DNA of 64,000 nt. Origin: an uncultured Armatimonadota bacterium. GTDB lineage: Bacteria; Armatimonadota; Armatimonadia; Armatimonadales; Armatimonadaceae. Shown here in pieces: positions 35,564 through 43,882 of the stretch (position 1 is the stretch's first letter; every line of letters begins with the position of its first letter). The DNA is taken from assembly GCA_903910385.1 (NCBI GenBank), contig CAIVZM010000022.1, positions 86,376 through 150,375 on the forward strand, read 5' to 3'. Under the pieces are notes generated by a model. That model saw only the letters and a list, made by a program, of their open reading frames with translations, searched no databases and was not told the DNA's origin. The translations under genes and the position numbers were made by a program.

Positions 35564-36237
35564 ACGAAAGAAGTACACTGTCTGACAATTCAGGAATGGT
35601 GACCGTCATTCTCGCCGATGACCATGCGATCTGGCGGGGAGGCGTCCGAAGCATGCTCGATGAGACAGAGTTTGAGATAGTGGCCGAAGCCTCCTCGGGA
35701 CATGAGGCTGTGGAAATCGTGCGTCAACTTTCCCCGCAAATCGCCCTGCTCGATATCCGCATGGCGGAGGGGGACGGTTTGGAAGCGTTGCAGGTAATCA
35801 AACGGGAGCGCCCTCTCACCTCTGTCATTATGCTGACTACTTACGATAATCCGACCTACATGGCGCGCGCCGTCGCTGGCGGGGCGGCAGGCTATATACT
35901 GAAAGGAGTTGATCGGGACGAACTCGTTTCGGCGTTGCGGCGGGTCGCTCAGGGCGAATTATTGTTATCCTCGGAAGATTTGAAGCGTTCGTTGCGTGGA
36001 ATCACACCGGATGCGCCCGGTGTCTCGGACCTGATTGAACCCCTCACCGATCGAGAAATCGAAGTTTTGCGCCTCCTCTCCACGGGACTGAATAATCGCG
36101 GTATCGCCTCCCTGCTTTTTGTGGCGGAAAGCACGATCAAGACCCATGTCGAGCATATTATCGGCAAGTTGGGAGTCTCGGATCGTGTGCAGGCGGCAGT
36201 CTGGGCGGCGCGACAGGGTCTTCTCCCACCTGCCTGA
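35560..36237 (+). CDS. LuxR/NarL-family response regulator
   Basis: 225 residues. The receiver domain (residues 14-130) has the acidic pair Asp20-Asp21, phosphoacceptor Asp65 in LLDIRM, the Thr in MLTTYD and the Lys in YILKG. The C-terminal GerE-type helix-turn-helix is LTDREIEVLRLLSTGLNNRG and VAESTIKTHVEHIIGKL. Translationally coupled to the upstream kinase. It probably activates stress or nearby Usp genes, but targets are unknown. Confidence 0.93.
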   Translation: MNERSTLSDNSGMVTVILADDHAIWRGGVRSMLDETEFEIVAEASSGHEAVEIVRQLSPQIALLDIRMAEGDGLEALQVIKRERPLTSVIMLTTYDNPTYMARAVAGGAAGYILKGVDRDELVSALRRVAQGELLLSSEDLKRSLRGITPDAPGVSDLIEPLTDREIEVLRLLSTGLNNRGIASLLFVAESTIKTHVEHIIGKLGVSDRVQAAVWAARQGLLPPA

Positions 36238-36338
36238 CGACGCTTGCTTAATCCGTCGATTAGGGGATTTAATCTTAACCAAACCGCATTATACTTTCCC
36301 TGATGATAAGCCAGAACTATTGCGGAGGGGTTGCGGTG

Positions 36339-36623
36339 ATGAGCGTAATGCAGAACGGGCGAATAATTGGCTGCGATGGGCAGGATTGCGCTCGATGCGC
36401 TCAACTCCCGGTTGCATTGAGTGGATTCAGTTCTTCACTGTCGGAAGCCGAATCACCTGATGGTTGGTTGTTCGCTACGCTGTCGAATCAGAGTTTTCAC
36501 TTCTGCCCGAATTGCATCCCCCGTTATCTTCAGGATCGCTGGCAACATTCACGCGCGCCTTTGCCCGCAGAGGATTCACGAGATGGCTCCTTCGGAAATG
36601 GTCATCGTTCTTCGCGCATTTGA
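36339..36623 (+). CDS. Small Cys-rich protein, possible zinc ribbon
   Basis: 94 residues from ATG 36339, which has GGAGGGG nine bases upstream; an earlier in-frame ATG at 36303 lies where TATACT (36290-36295) predicts the transcription start. Five cysteines in CDGQDCARC and FCPNC suggest zinc binding. The C-terminal 30 residues are charged and low in structure. It lies between the response regulator and a Usp gene, 18 bases before the latter. Family not recognised. Confidence 0.55.
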   Translation: MSVMQNGRIIGCDGQDCARCAQLPVALSGFSSSLSEAESPDGWLFATLSNQSFHFCPNCIPRYLQDRWQHSRAPLPAEDSRDGSFGNGHRSSRI

Positions 36624-36641
36624 ATATCGAAAGGATTTATT

Positions 36642-37070
36642 ATGTACCGCCACATTCTCGCACCCATTGACTGCTCCGAAGACGCCCGCCGCCTGGTTCC
36701 CGATCTTGCCCGTTACATCTCCCGGATGCCTTCCTGCCAGATGACACTGGTGGCGACCGTAACGCCTTCGCCGATACCTCAAATCAACCATGTTCGACAG
36801 TTACATGCCCGCGAAACGCTACACGCTATGCATAAACTGTTCCTGAATTTCGGAGTGTATGCCTTCTGCCGTGTCGCCGAAGGCGATGATACTGTCACTG
36901 CAACGCTGGAAACGGCGCACGATGAAGAAGAACTCTTCGACCTAATCGTTCTGGGCTCCTATCAAACACGAACCGAAGCGGATGATTTTCCCTGTGAAGG
37001 CAGTTTCGCTGATAAAATATGTCGTAAATCGCATCTGCCCGTCTATATCCTGCCCGCCTTCAGGCCCTGA
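36642..37070 (+). CDS. Divergent universal stress protein
   Basis: 142 residues. N-terminal YRHILAPIDCSEDARRLV and the C-terminal CRKSHLPVYILPAF identify the Usp fold. The glycine-rich ATP signature G-x2-G-x9-GS is not present in canonical form (GSYQTRTEADDFPCEGS), so it probably does not bind ATP in the usual way. AAGGA lies six bases before the ATG. It is likely co-transcribed with the small Cys-rich gene. Confidence 0.8.
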   Translation: MYRHILAPIDCSEDARRLVPDLARYISRMPSCQMTLVATVTPSPIPQINHVRQLHARETLHAMHKLFLNFGVYAFCRVAEGDDTVTATLETAHDEEELFDLIVLGSYQTRTEADDFPCEGSFADKICRKSHLPVYILPAFRP

Positions 37071-37376
37071 ATTTTGTCAGTAGAAAAGGGTTCGCTCTGT
37101 ATAATGGGAGCGAATGCGTAACAAAGGATCAGGAAAATCAACCTCTCGTCTCAATGAAGGATGATGCAGGATCAATCCCGTGCAACTTTCGGGAAGTTGC
37201 CAGAAGGAACGCCGACTCGATTCCACTTCGATTGCGTTCTTACTATCTCTGCCGACAAAGTATCTGAGATAGCATGTCGGGGTTGGGAAGGAAGAATAGC
37301 GGAGATATCGAACCCGTTAATTGCATAGTCTCAGGCGCGGCGGTACACTCATCGTCGGAGTAACCGACTGTTTAAG
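37071..37376 (+). other. Long structured intergenic region upstream of the TPR gene
   Basis: No coding frame. TATAAT at 37100-37105 with TTGTCA at 37074-37079 (20-base spacer, too long) could be an upstream promoter. The following stretch holds a stem-loop GCAACTT/AAGTTGC around 37172-37195 and a nested stem CCGACA/TGTCGG around 37250-37285. A second promoter is at 37321-37349. It may be a regulatory leader or a small RNA; I match no known riboswitch class. Confidence 0.35.
37321..37349 (+). promoter_or_regulatory. Promoter of the TPR gene
   Basis: TTGCAT (37321-37326) and TACACT (37344-37349) with a 17-base spacer; the predicted start is about 20 bases before ATG 37377. Confidence 0.55.
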
Positions 37377-39911
37377 ATGCATCGATTCCCCGTTTTTACG
37401 GCTCTCGCGCCTCATCGTTTTTTCTGCCTTTGTGTATTAGTGTCGCTTTTGCCGGTTGGAACGATGGGGCAAACACGAACTCCTTCAGGCGTTTCACCGA
37501 CGTCCCCTGTAACCACACAGACTCCTCCGACGCCTCCTCCTGGTCTGGCGGAGTTCAATCGGGCGTTATCGGCGACAAAGGCGGGAAAATATGCTGAGGC
37601 GGAGACGCTCTACCGTCAACTGCTCAAGAAATACCCTGAAGCCTCTTCGGCATGGGCGAATCTGGCATTGCTCCAGGGACGGCGTGGGGCTTTCGCGGAT
37701 GCTGCTATCAGTATGGGCAAGGCGGCGGACAGTTCCCCGAATACAGCGGCGTTCCGTGCGCAACAATCCTCCTTCCTGTTACGTGCAGGCAACCAGAAAG
37801 AAGCGGAACGCGCCGCACGTAAAACGCTCAGCCTGCCCGGTGAGTCCCGGAATGTGATCGCTTTGTCCAACTTGGGCGATATTCTCTTCCAGCAGAAGCG
37901 CTATGCGGAAGCAACGCCCGTTCTTCGAACCCTCGCTTCCGTCGAAGGTAAAGCGATCACAGACCGAACGGAAATCAGTCTGATTCTGTCGTTGGGTTCC
38001 TCTGGTCAACTAACGGAAGCGTTAACCCTGGCGCGAAAGCGTTCGCAACGCTTGCCCCGAGACGCCAATTCCCAACTTTTGCAGGGGGATATGGCGCGGC
38101 TGTCCGGACGCATCGATGAAGCGAAAGCCGCCTATCAGAGAGCGAGTCTCCTCGACCCAAAGAATGCCAATGCGAAAGCTGCGCTGGCGTTCCTCGCCGC
38201 GCAACAGGGAGACCGGACACAAACCATCGCTCTGGTACAGCAAAATTTGCAGAAATCGCCGGATGACCCCCGACTGCATTTTCAACTGGGATATCTGTAT
38301 TATTCCGACGAACGACTCAAAGACGACGAACGATATTCGAAAGCGTATGGAGAATTCTTTCAGGCGGCGACAATCGATCCAAAGAATCCCCTATACGTCA
38401 CTTATTCCGGAATCGCGCTCATGATGGGCAAACCGGATGAGGAGCGATGGAGACAGGCGAAAACCCTCCTTGAAGGTGCATTGGGACTGAATCCGAACTA
38501 TTCGCTGGCGCGTATGGGACTGGCGAACATGGCAGAACAGACCGGGAAATTCGCCGAGGCGCAGACCCAGTACAATGCGATCCTGGCGTATGCTCCGAAG
38601 GATGCCGCCGCCCGGCGCGGGCTCGCAGGAACCTATTACGCCACCGGAAAAAGGGAGGACGCCTATCGGGAAATGGAGATGCTGGCGAAGCAAGACCCGA
38701 ACGATGTTACCTATCTTTCCGAATTAGCCTCCTGGCAGGTCGCCGACGCTACGTTAGCAGCGAAGAAGGGTAATGTTGCGGAGGCTCAGGCGCGAACGGA
38801 AGAAGCGCATAAAACCTATGACCGGATTTTGCAACGAAAGCCGGACATGGTCGGGGCGTTGCTGGCGCAGGGCAGGCTTTATGAAAACGGCAACCAGATG
38901 GAGTCCGCGCAAAAGAAATATACCCAAGTTCTGGAACGGAATCCCAAAAACGCCGACGCTACCCTGTTGTTAGGGCAAATTCTGGAAAACGAGAAAAAAC
39001 CCGAAGAAGCGATCAGCATTTACCGGAAATTGCTGGATGCGGATGCCACGAAAAATTCGGTACGCTGGCAACTTGCCCTCGCACTACGGAATGTGAACCG
39101 TTACGATGAGGCTATCGCGGAAATGCAAGCCATTGCCACCACTCAGTCTGATCCGAACCGGGAGATGTATCTTCTGGGTGCTCCTCGTCTGATGATGGAG
39201 CGAAACCTGTATTCCGAAGCGGTAGCGGAATTGACGCGATTACGGCGAGAATATCCCGATGTAAAAGAAATTTCCTACGCACTCGCCGAAGCGCAGGAGA
39301 AATACGGGCAGATGGAAGCGGCGGAAAAGACGCTTCAGGACATCGTTGTTCAGTCTGCAAAGACCACGGTGGAAAGCGGTCAGGCGACGAACGGTAATAG
39401 CGGCAAGTCAGGTGTCGATGTACGACCATTGACCGCAAAAGCCGAATTTTATGAACGTATCGGAAAGAGTGACGACGCGGCCCGTGCTTATGAGGACACT
39501 CTGCGCCTCGATCCGACCAGTAAGCTGGCGCTTCTGGGGTTGAGTCGTGTGCGAGAAAAGCAGGGGAAGCCGGATGCCGCCACTACCTTTGTAGAAAATC
39601 TGACGCTGGAAGACCCGAAGAAACCCTTTCTACCGGCATTGGGTGCGGCGCAACAACTCCACATACAGACCCGCACAACAGCGGCATTTGTCGCCTTCAC
39701 CAAACGATTGCTGGAGAAATACCCGGATGTGCGCGAAGTCCAGTATGCACGGGCGCGAGCCTTGACGGAAGAGGGCTCAGATTACAAGCCCGATGCCGCC
39801 GCCCGCACGGAAGCTATTGCGTTATACGACAAAATGTTGAAGAATAATGCTTTCGATAAGGAAGCTCAATTGCAGAGGGAAGCATTACTGGCAGGACGAC
39901 CCACGAAGTGA
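37377..39911 (+). CDS. Exported tetratricopeptide-repeat protein
   Basis: 844 residues. An N-terminal signal (FFCLCVLVSLLPVGTMG, residues 15-31, cut after GQ region) is followed by a Thr/Pro-rich linker and then TPR units for almost the whole length, with the usual pattern of W/L/G/Y/A/F/A/P, for example KAGKYAEAETLYRQLLKKYP (residues 69-88) and GKFAEAQTQYNAILAYAP. A Gly/Ser/Asn-rich break occurs near residue 670. TPR arrays mediate protein-protein contacts; in the periplasm they often serve envelope or secretion complexes. No enzyme domain is seen. A terminator follows. Confidence 0.88.
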   Translation: MHRFPVFTALAPHRFFCLCVLVSLLPVGTMGQTRTPSGVSPTSPVTTQTPPTPPPGLAEFNRALSATKAGKYAEAETLYRQLLKKYPEASSAWANLALLQGRRGAFADAAISMGKAADSSPNTAAFRAQQSSFLLRAGNQKEAERAARKTLSLPGESRNVIALSNLGDILFQQKRYAEATPVLRTLASVEGKAITDRTEISLILSLGSSGQLTEALTLARKRSQRLPRDANSQLLQGDMARLSGRIDEAKAAYQRASLLDPKNANAKAALAFLAAQQGDRTQTIALVQQNLQKSPDDPRLHFQLGYLYYSDERLKDDERYSKAYGEFFQAATIDPKNPLYVTYSGIALMMGKPDEERWRQAKTLLEGALGLNPNYSLARMGLANMAEQTGKFAEAQTQYNAILAYAPKDAAARRGLAGTYYATGKREDAYREMEMLAKQDPNDVTYLSELASWQVADATLAAKKGNVAEAQARTEEAHKTYDRILQRKPDMVGALLAQGRLYENGNQMESAQKKYTQVLERNPKNADATLLLGQILENEKKPEEAISIYRKLLDADATKNSVRWQLALALRNVNRYDEAIAEMQAIATTQSDPNREMYLLGAPRLMMERNLYSEAVAELTRLRREYPDVKEISYALAEAQEKYGQMEAAEKTLQDIVVQSAKTTVESGQATNGNSGKSGVDVRPLTAKAEFYERIGKSDDAARAYEDTLRLDPTSKLALLGLSRVREKQGKPDAATTFVENLTLEDPKKPFLPALGAAQQLHIQTRTTAAFVAFTKRLLEKYPDVREVQYARARALTEEGSDYKPDAAARTEAIALYDKMLKNNAFDKEAQLQREALLAGRPTK

Positions 39912-39936
39912 AACGCTAACCTGAATGGCAAAAATC

Positions 39937-39985
39937 GGAGAGCCCAGAGTTTTTCTGGACGCAAACTTCGGACTCTCCTGTTTTT
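39937..39985 (+). terminator. Terminator after the TPR gene
   Basis: GGAGAG (39937-39942) pairs with CTCTCC (39973-39978), with further pairing inside, and TTTTT follows at 39981-39985. Confidence 0.7.
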
Positions 39986-40006
39986 ATAATTTGTTCGAGA
40001 ATGCCA

Positions 40007-43003
40007 TTATCCGTGCAAACGGACACTGACAAAGGAATTAGCTTTTACCGTAACCCGAAGAACGGAACCGTCAAAACTTACCGTCCCTGTGTTCCAGGGG
40101 CGTTCCATCAAGTCCGTAATTTCCGCTACAGTAAGTCCTTCTGTCAGAAGAGTGTCTAATACCACGACCGCTTCCGTGTCTTTCCCCTGATATTCCGCCA
40201 GACGAAGGATCAGACCGTCGCCATCTTCCGCCATCTTGAGACTGGACAGTACTACATTCTCCGTCTCAATACGAGCGAATGATCGGGTGGAGGGCGTCGA
40301 ACCGTCCCCGGATTGCAAATTGACCGGGAAGACCATGAAAGGATGGTTCCATCCGGCTCCCAGTCGTGTTAGTTCGGCGCAGGACGGTTCTTCATGGTGA
40401 AAGACCATCGAATACCGCACAGTCTGCTTGTTTATTTCCGGCGCATGGTCAGGGTCGAAAGATGAACGAATGATCCTCATACGCAGATCGCTTCCCTTGA
40501 GGGAATGGCCATATTTACAATCCTGTAAGAGCGTAAATCCTGCCATAGCCTCGGTGTCGTCTCCGGTACTGCCTTCGCCGATCAGGTGAGCATAGCGCAG
40601 GGTGGGGACTTCCTCGCCGTCATGCAGATCGCGACTGACCGATCCGAAGGGCGTTTCATAACGGGCAAGATCGCTTCGCTCATCGATATCGACCGGGAAA
40701 CGAATGGCGAGTCCGGGTATCCCGCGCTTTGCATCGCCGATTTCACGCCAGTCTACCTCTGCGGTCACATCGATACGTGGGGACAGGGCATGAATGATCG
40801 TTGTCAACCGTACCGTACTCTGTGTGAAGGGAACCTCGAAGTTTTGCCGGAGAATCAGTGCGTGAGCGTTTCCTAAGACCGCAGAAGTGCCCTGATTTCG
40901 CGAGATACCTTCCACGTGATAGCCGGTTGCAGTCAACGGTGTGGGAATGCCCGCCTCGTCGCCCAGTACCCAGGCTGTCATGCCTCGCGGACGCTCCACT
41001 ACATATTCCCATGAACCAAGGGGCTTGATCACACCGAAATCTGTTGGCCAGGCGTAATTGACACCGCTCTTTTTGTCGATCACTTCAAGGAACCCGCTAC
41101 GGATACGATCCGCTTTGATCTTCAGATAAGGCGTCTCGAATTCAGTCTCGGAATGAGCGACGACAGCGGGAGTTTCCACATCGGACGTTCCCTCACAGAG
41201 GATGAAGGTACGGTAACCGAGGGCAGGGATATCCCGTGCGAAAAGCCCTACGATTATTTTCGAGTGCCCCCAGTCATTCCCTCGTCCCAGAAATAGAGTC
41301 GGGTGTGAATTGCCCTGCTCGTCGCGGGCAATAATACGGGATGGCTCCAGGTCTGTGTCATACAGGGTGATTGTCACCGCTTCGCTTCGTTCCCATGCGC
41401 AGGGATTATAGATGACGAAGGGCTTGAACCGCTTTCCCCCACCGCCAGATATTGACATGCCGGAATCCATAGCGGCGATTCCCGCACCCGCTTCAAAGGG
41501 AGTATTCGCGCCGCCAGAGGTCAGCAATGCGCGTTCCTCCTGCGCGGCATGCGTATCGGGGAGAAGACAGAGCGTATCGATCCCCGCAGCCAGCGCCGAA
41601 CCGAAGGAACGCTTGATCGCCCCGGTAATCGCTCCTGTTTCCTGAAAGAGACCCAGAGCATGATCGCGTGTCTGCCGGACGCCCGAACCGGGGAGGATGT
41701 CATGAAACTGGTTGAAGAGAACATTGATCCATGCCTCTCTTAACGATTTTCGCACGCCCGCCGATGTATCGCCTGCGATGCCGGAGGATTTCCCCAGCGC
41801 CGCCATGGTTTCCGCCTCGACGCAGTAATTTTCGCCGAAACGGTTCGCCTGCTTGATCAGGCTCTGGGACGTATAGCATCCTGTAAACTCGAAGTTCAGT
41901 TCGTGGTTCAACACCGGAAGGTGGTCAAGAATGGTTGCGGACACCGTGTCGAACCAGTTTTTAGCGGTATTGAAAATGACATTAGGATAGATCGGCCAGT
42001 CGCGCATCTCGATCAGGTATTCGATCTCGGTTCGCGTAGGTCCGCCGCCATGATTTCCAATTCCGAAGACGTTGAGCCATTCCGTCAACCGCGTCTCTTT
42101 CCAGAACTCAACTGCGGGAAGGGCGATATTCTCGCCGATATTGACATAAGAGTTGTACCAGGTCGATTCCCGGTTCACGAGGACCCGGCTGCCATCCGGG
42201 CCTTGCCACCAGAACAGTTTGGGGCGGGGAAAATCGCCGATAGCCGTATGGTCGAACCCGCGTCCGAGACGGCAGGCGTAGTAATACTTGACGCCCGCCT
42301 GCGCCAGAATGGTCGGGGTCGTATTGGCATGTCCGAAGGTATCAGGCTCCCAATCCAGCGGACAATCTTCCGGGGTAAGCCCGAATTTATCGGCGAAATA
42401 CTGGCGCGTGTACAGGATATGTCGGCACAGGGATTCCGCCGATGCCAGATTCTTTTCGCCTTCTACCCAGTGCGCCGCTGCCACTTCCCAGCGTCCCTCA
42501 CGAACGCGCCGCTGGATTTGCTCAAACTGGGCGGGATGGTACTTTTCCGTAAGGGCATAGACCGATGCCTGCGATTGCGAGTAGGTCACCTCCGGGAATT
42601 GTTCCATCAACGCGAGGACGGAAGCGAAGGTGTCGTGTGTCGTGGCGGTGGTTTCTGGCCACGACCACATCCAGTTCATATCGATATGCCCATGCCCGAC
42701 GCAGTGAATCGTATATTTTCGAGCAGCTTTACCAATCGGTTCCATCAGAGCTTCCGCTTCCTGAACAGTAGCGGAAAGTCCATATAATCCGGTATTTGTA
42801 TCGAAATGATCCAGAAGCGCCTGCGCCTCGGTAATGCGCGACTCCCAACTTTCCGCAAGAGCGATATCTGGGAGCGCACCTGCGAAAGCGAGGGCAAATT
42901 GTATTTGACATTCGGCGCGGCGAAGCCAGCGAGCGGTGGTCGCGTTAGGGCGCGTCGAGAGAGCGTGAATAATACGGGACCGAGTGGACGGATTCATAAC
43001 CAT
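40007..43003 (-). CDS. Alpha-mannosidase, glycoside hydrolase family 38
   Basis: About 998 residues from the ATG at 43003; the frame stays open to a TTG at 43054 and no ribosome site clearly decides. No signal peptide, so it is cytoplasmic, as for many bacterial GH38 enzymes. Zinc ligands are in the block GHGHIDMNWMWSW; the nucleophile Asp is in EPDTFGHANTTP; RLGRGFDH and FWWQGPDGSRVLV complete the catalytic domain. The C-terminal 500 residues are the beta-sandwich domains of the family. It releases alpha-linked mannose from oligosaccharides, fitting the glycan-use theme. Confidence 0.92.
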   Translation of the reverse strand: MVMNPSTRSRIIHALSTRPNATTARWLRRAECQIQFALAFAGALPDIALAESWESRITEAQALLDHFDTNTGLYGLSATVQEAEALMEPIGKAARKYTIHCVGHGHIDMNWMWSWPETTATTHDTFASVLALMEQFPEVTYSQSQASVYALTEKYHPAQFEQIQRRVREGRWEVAAAHWVEGEKNLASAESLCRHILYTRQYFADKFGLTPEDCPLDWEPDTFGHANTTPTILAQAGVKYYYACRLGRGFDHTAIGDFPRPKLFWWQGPDGSRVLVNRESTWYNSYVNIGENIALPAVEFWKETRLTEWLNVFGIGNHGGGPTRTEIEYLIEMRDWPIYPNVIFNTAKNWFDTVSATILDHLPVLNHELNFEFTGCYTSQSLIKQANRFGENYCVEAETMAALGKSSGIAGDTSAGVRKSLREAWINVLFNQFHDILPGSGVRQTRDHALGLFQETGAITGAIKRSFGSALAAGIDTLCLLPDTHAAQEERALLTSGGANTPFEAGAGIAAMDSGMSISGGGGKRFKPFVIYNPCAWERSEAVTITLYDTDLEPSRIIARDEQGNSHPTLFLGRGNDWGHSKIIVGLFARDIPALGYRTFILCEGTSDVETPAVVAHSETEFETPYLKIKADRIRSGFLEVIDKKSGVNYAWPTDFGVIKPLGSWEYVVERPRGMTAWVLGDEAGIPTPLTATGYHVEGISRNQGTSAVLGNAHALILRQNFEVPFTQSTVRLTTIIHALSPRIDVTAEVDWREIGDAKRGIPGLAIRFPVDIDERSDLARYETPFGSVSRDLHDGEEVPTLRYAHLIGEGSTGDDTEAMAGFTLLQDCKYGHSLKGSDLRMRIIRSSFDPDHAPEINKQTVRYSMVFHHEEPSCAELTRLGAGWNHPFMVFPVNLQSGDGSTPSTRSFARIETENVVLSSLKMAEDGDGLILRLAEYQGKDTEAVVVLDTLLTEGLTVAEITDLMERPWNTGTVSFDGSVLRVTVKANSFVSVRLHG

Positions 43004-43104
43004 CTGATTCGCGTCTTGTTTGTGTAATCCCTTCCGGTTGGGTGAGAACGGCAAGGTTCGTTCGGAAAAATCAGTGTCGGTTCAGTTGACCCCGGACTCC
43101 CCGA

Positions 43105-43134
43105 TTGACAGCCCCATCTCTGGAGCGATATACT
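43105..43134 (+). promoter_or_regulatory. Promoter of tRNA-Arg
   Basis: TTGACA (43105-43110) and TATACT (43129-43134) with 18 bases between; the predicted start is a few bases before the tRNA at 43145. Confidence 0.8.
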
Positions 43135-43144
43135 CTAATTTGTC

Positions 43145-43217
43145 GCACCCGTAGCTCAGTGGATAGAGCGTCTGCCTCCGGAGCAGAAGGTCCCGCGTTC
43201 GAGTCGCGGCGGGTGCA
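43145..43217 (+). tRNA. tRNA-Arg, anticodon CCG
   Basis: 73 bases with a complete cloverleaf: acceptor GCACCCG/CGGGTGC, D stem GCTC/GAGC, anticodon stem TCTGC/GCAGA around loop CTCCGGA (anticodon CCG, reads CGG), T stem CCGCG/CGCGG around TTCGAGT, discriminator A. The 3' CCA is not encoded and must be added by the CCA enzyme. Confidence 0.97.
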
Positions 43218-43277
43218 TTTGTTCCTTTCTCCCCATCTCTTTCATTTTCAGCAAGACTACACAAGTTCTCCCGCAAG

Positions 43278-43823
43278 GTGAAAACAGAATTAGTAGATAT
43301 GACAGGAAACGATTTTGTGGAATGGTGCGTTCCATCAGCGGCGTTGGACTGGGATTATACAACGCAAGGCAGGGAGAAAATCCGTCAGTTTGCTGTTTTA
43401 TTTTTGCGTCTGTTCCTGCCAACGCTGGCTGTCCTCACCGGTGTCCTTTACTTTGTCTTGCCCGAACGGCTTAACGTGGAATTTTTTGGACTTTTCCTGC
43501 TTTTCTACGTCGCGATCGGAACCACAATTTCAGCCACCCCATTTCTGGGGTATCGCGAAAGCCGGTGGCTTGGTATCGCTTACCGGATAGATAAACGGGG
43601 TGTTGAACGAAAGAGGGGGCGTAATTCCGGACTGATACCGTGGAAAAATCTACGCAGATGGGAAAGACGAATAGTTCGGCATCCCGGCTTACCCAATCTG
43701 ATGGCGATTGAACTTTCCCGCTCGTTTCGAGGCGATACCATTCGCCGGTATCTGGCGTTTGACCCTGACAACGTAGATGTTAGGCGAATCGCACAGTATC
43801 TTCAGCAACCAGATATTGACTGA
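43278..43823 (+). CDS. Unknown protein with two membrane helices
   Basis: 181 residues from GTG 43278; ATG 43299 is an alternative start. Two hydrophobic helices (about 38-60 and 68-88) form a hairpin, followed by a basic soluble domain (YRIDKRGVERKRGRNSGLIPWKNLRRWE). The layout of a helix hairpin followed by a strand-rich domain with IPW recalls YcxB- or bPH-type membrane proteins, but this is a resemblance in shape only. It follows tRNA-Arg and stands alone. Confidence 0.65.
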   Translation: MKTELVDMTGNDFVEWCVPSAALDWDYTTQGREKIRQFAVLFLRLFLPTLAVLTGVLYFVLPERLNVEFFGLFLLFYVAIGTTISATPFLGYRESRWLGIAYRIDKRGVERKRGRNSGLIPWKNLRRWERRIVRHPGLPNLMAIELSRSFRGDTIRRYLAFDPDNVDVRRIAQYLQQPDID

Positions 43824-43882
43824 CGCTTACTCCTGCACGCACTCCGCGATCTGACAGCATTCGTATAATTCGATAATGACGG

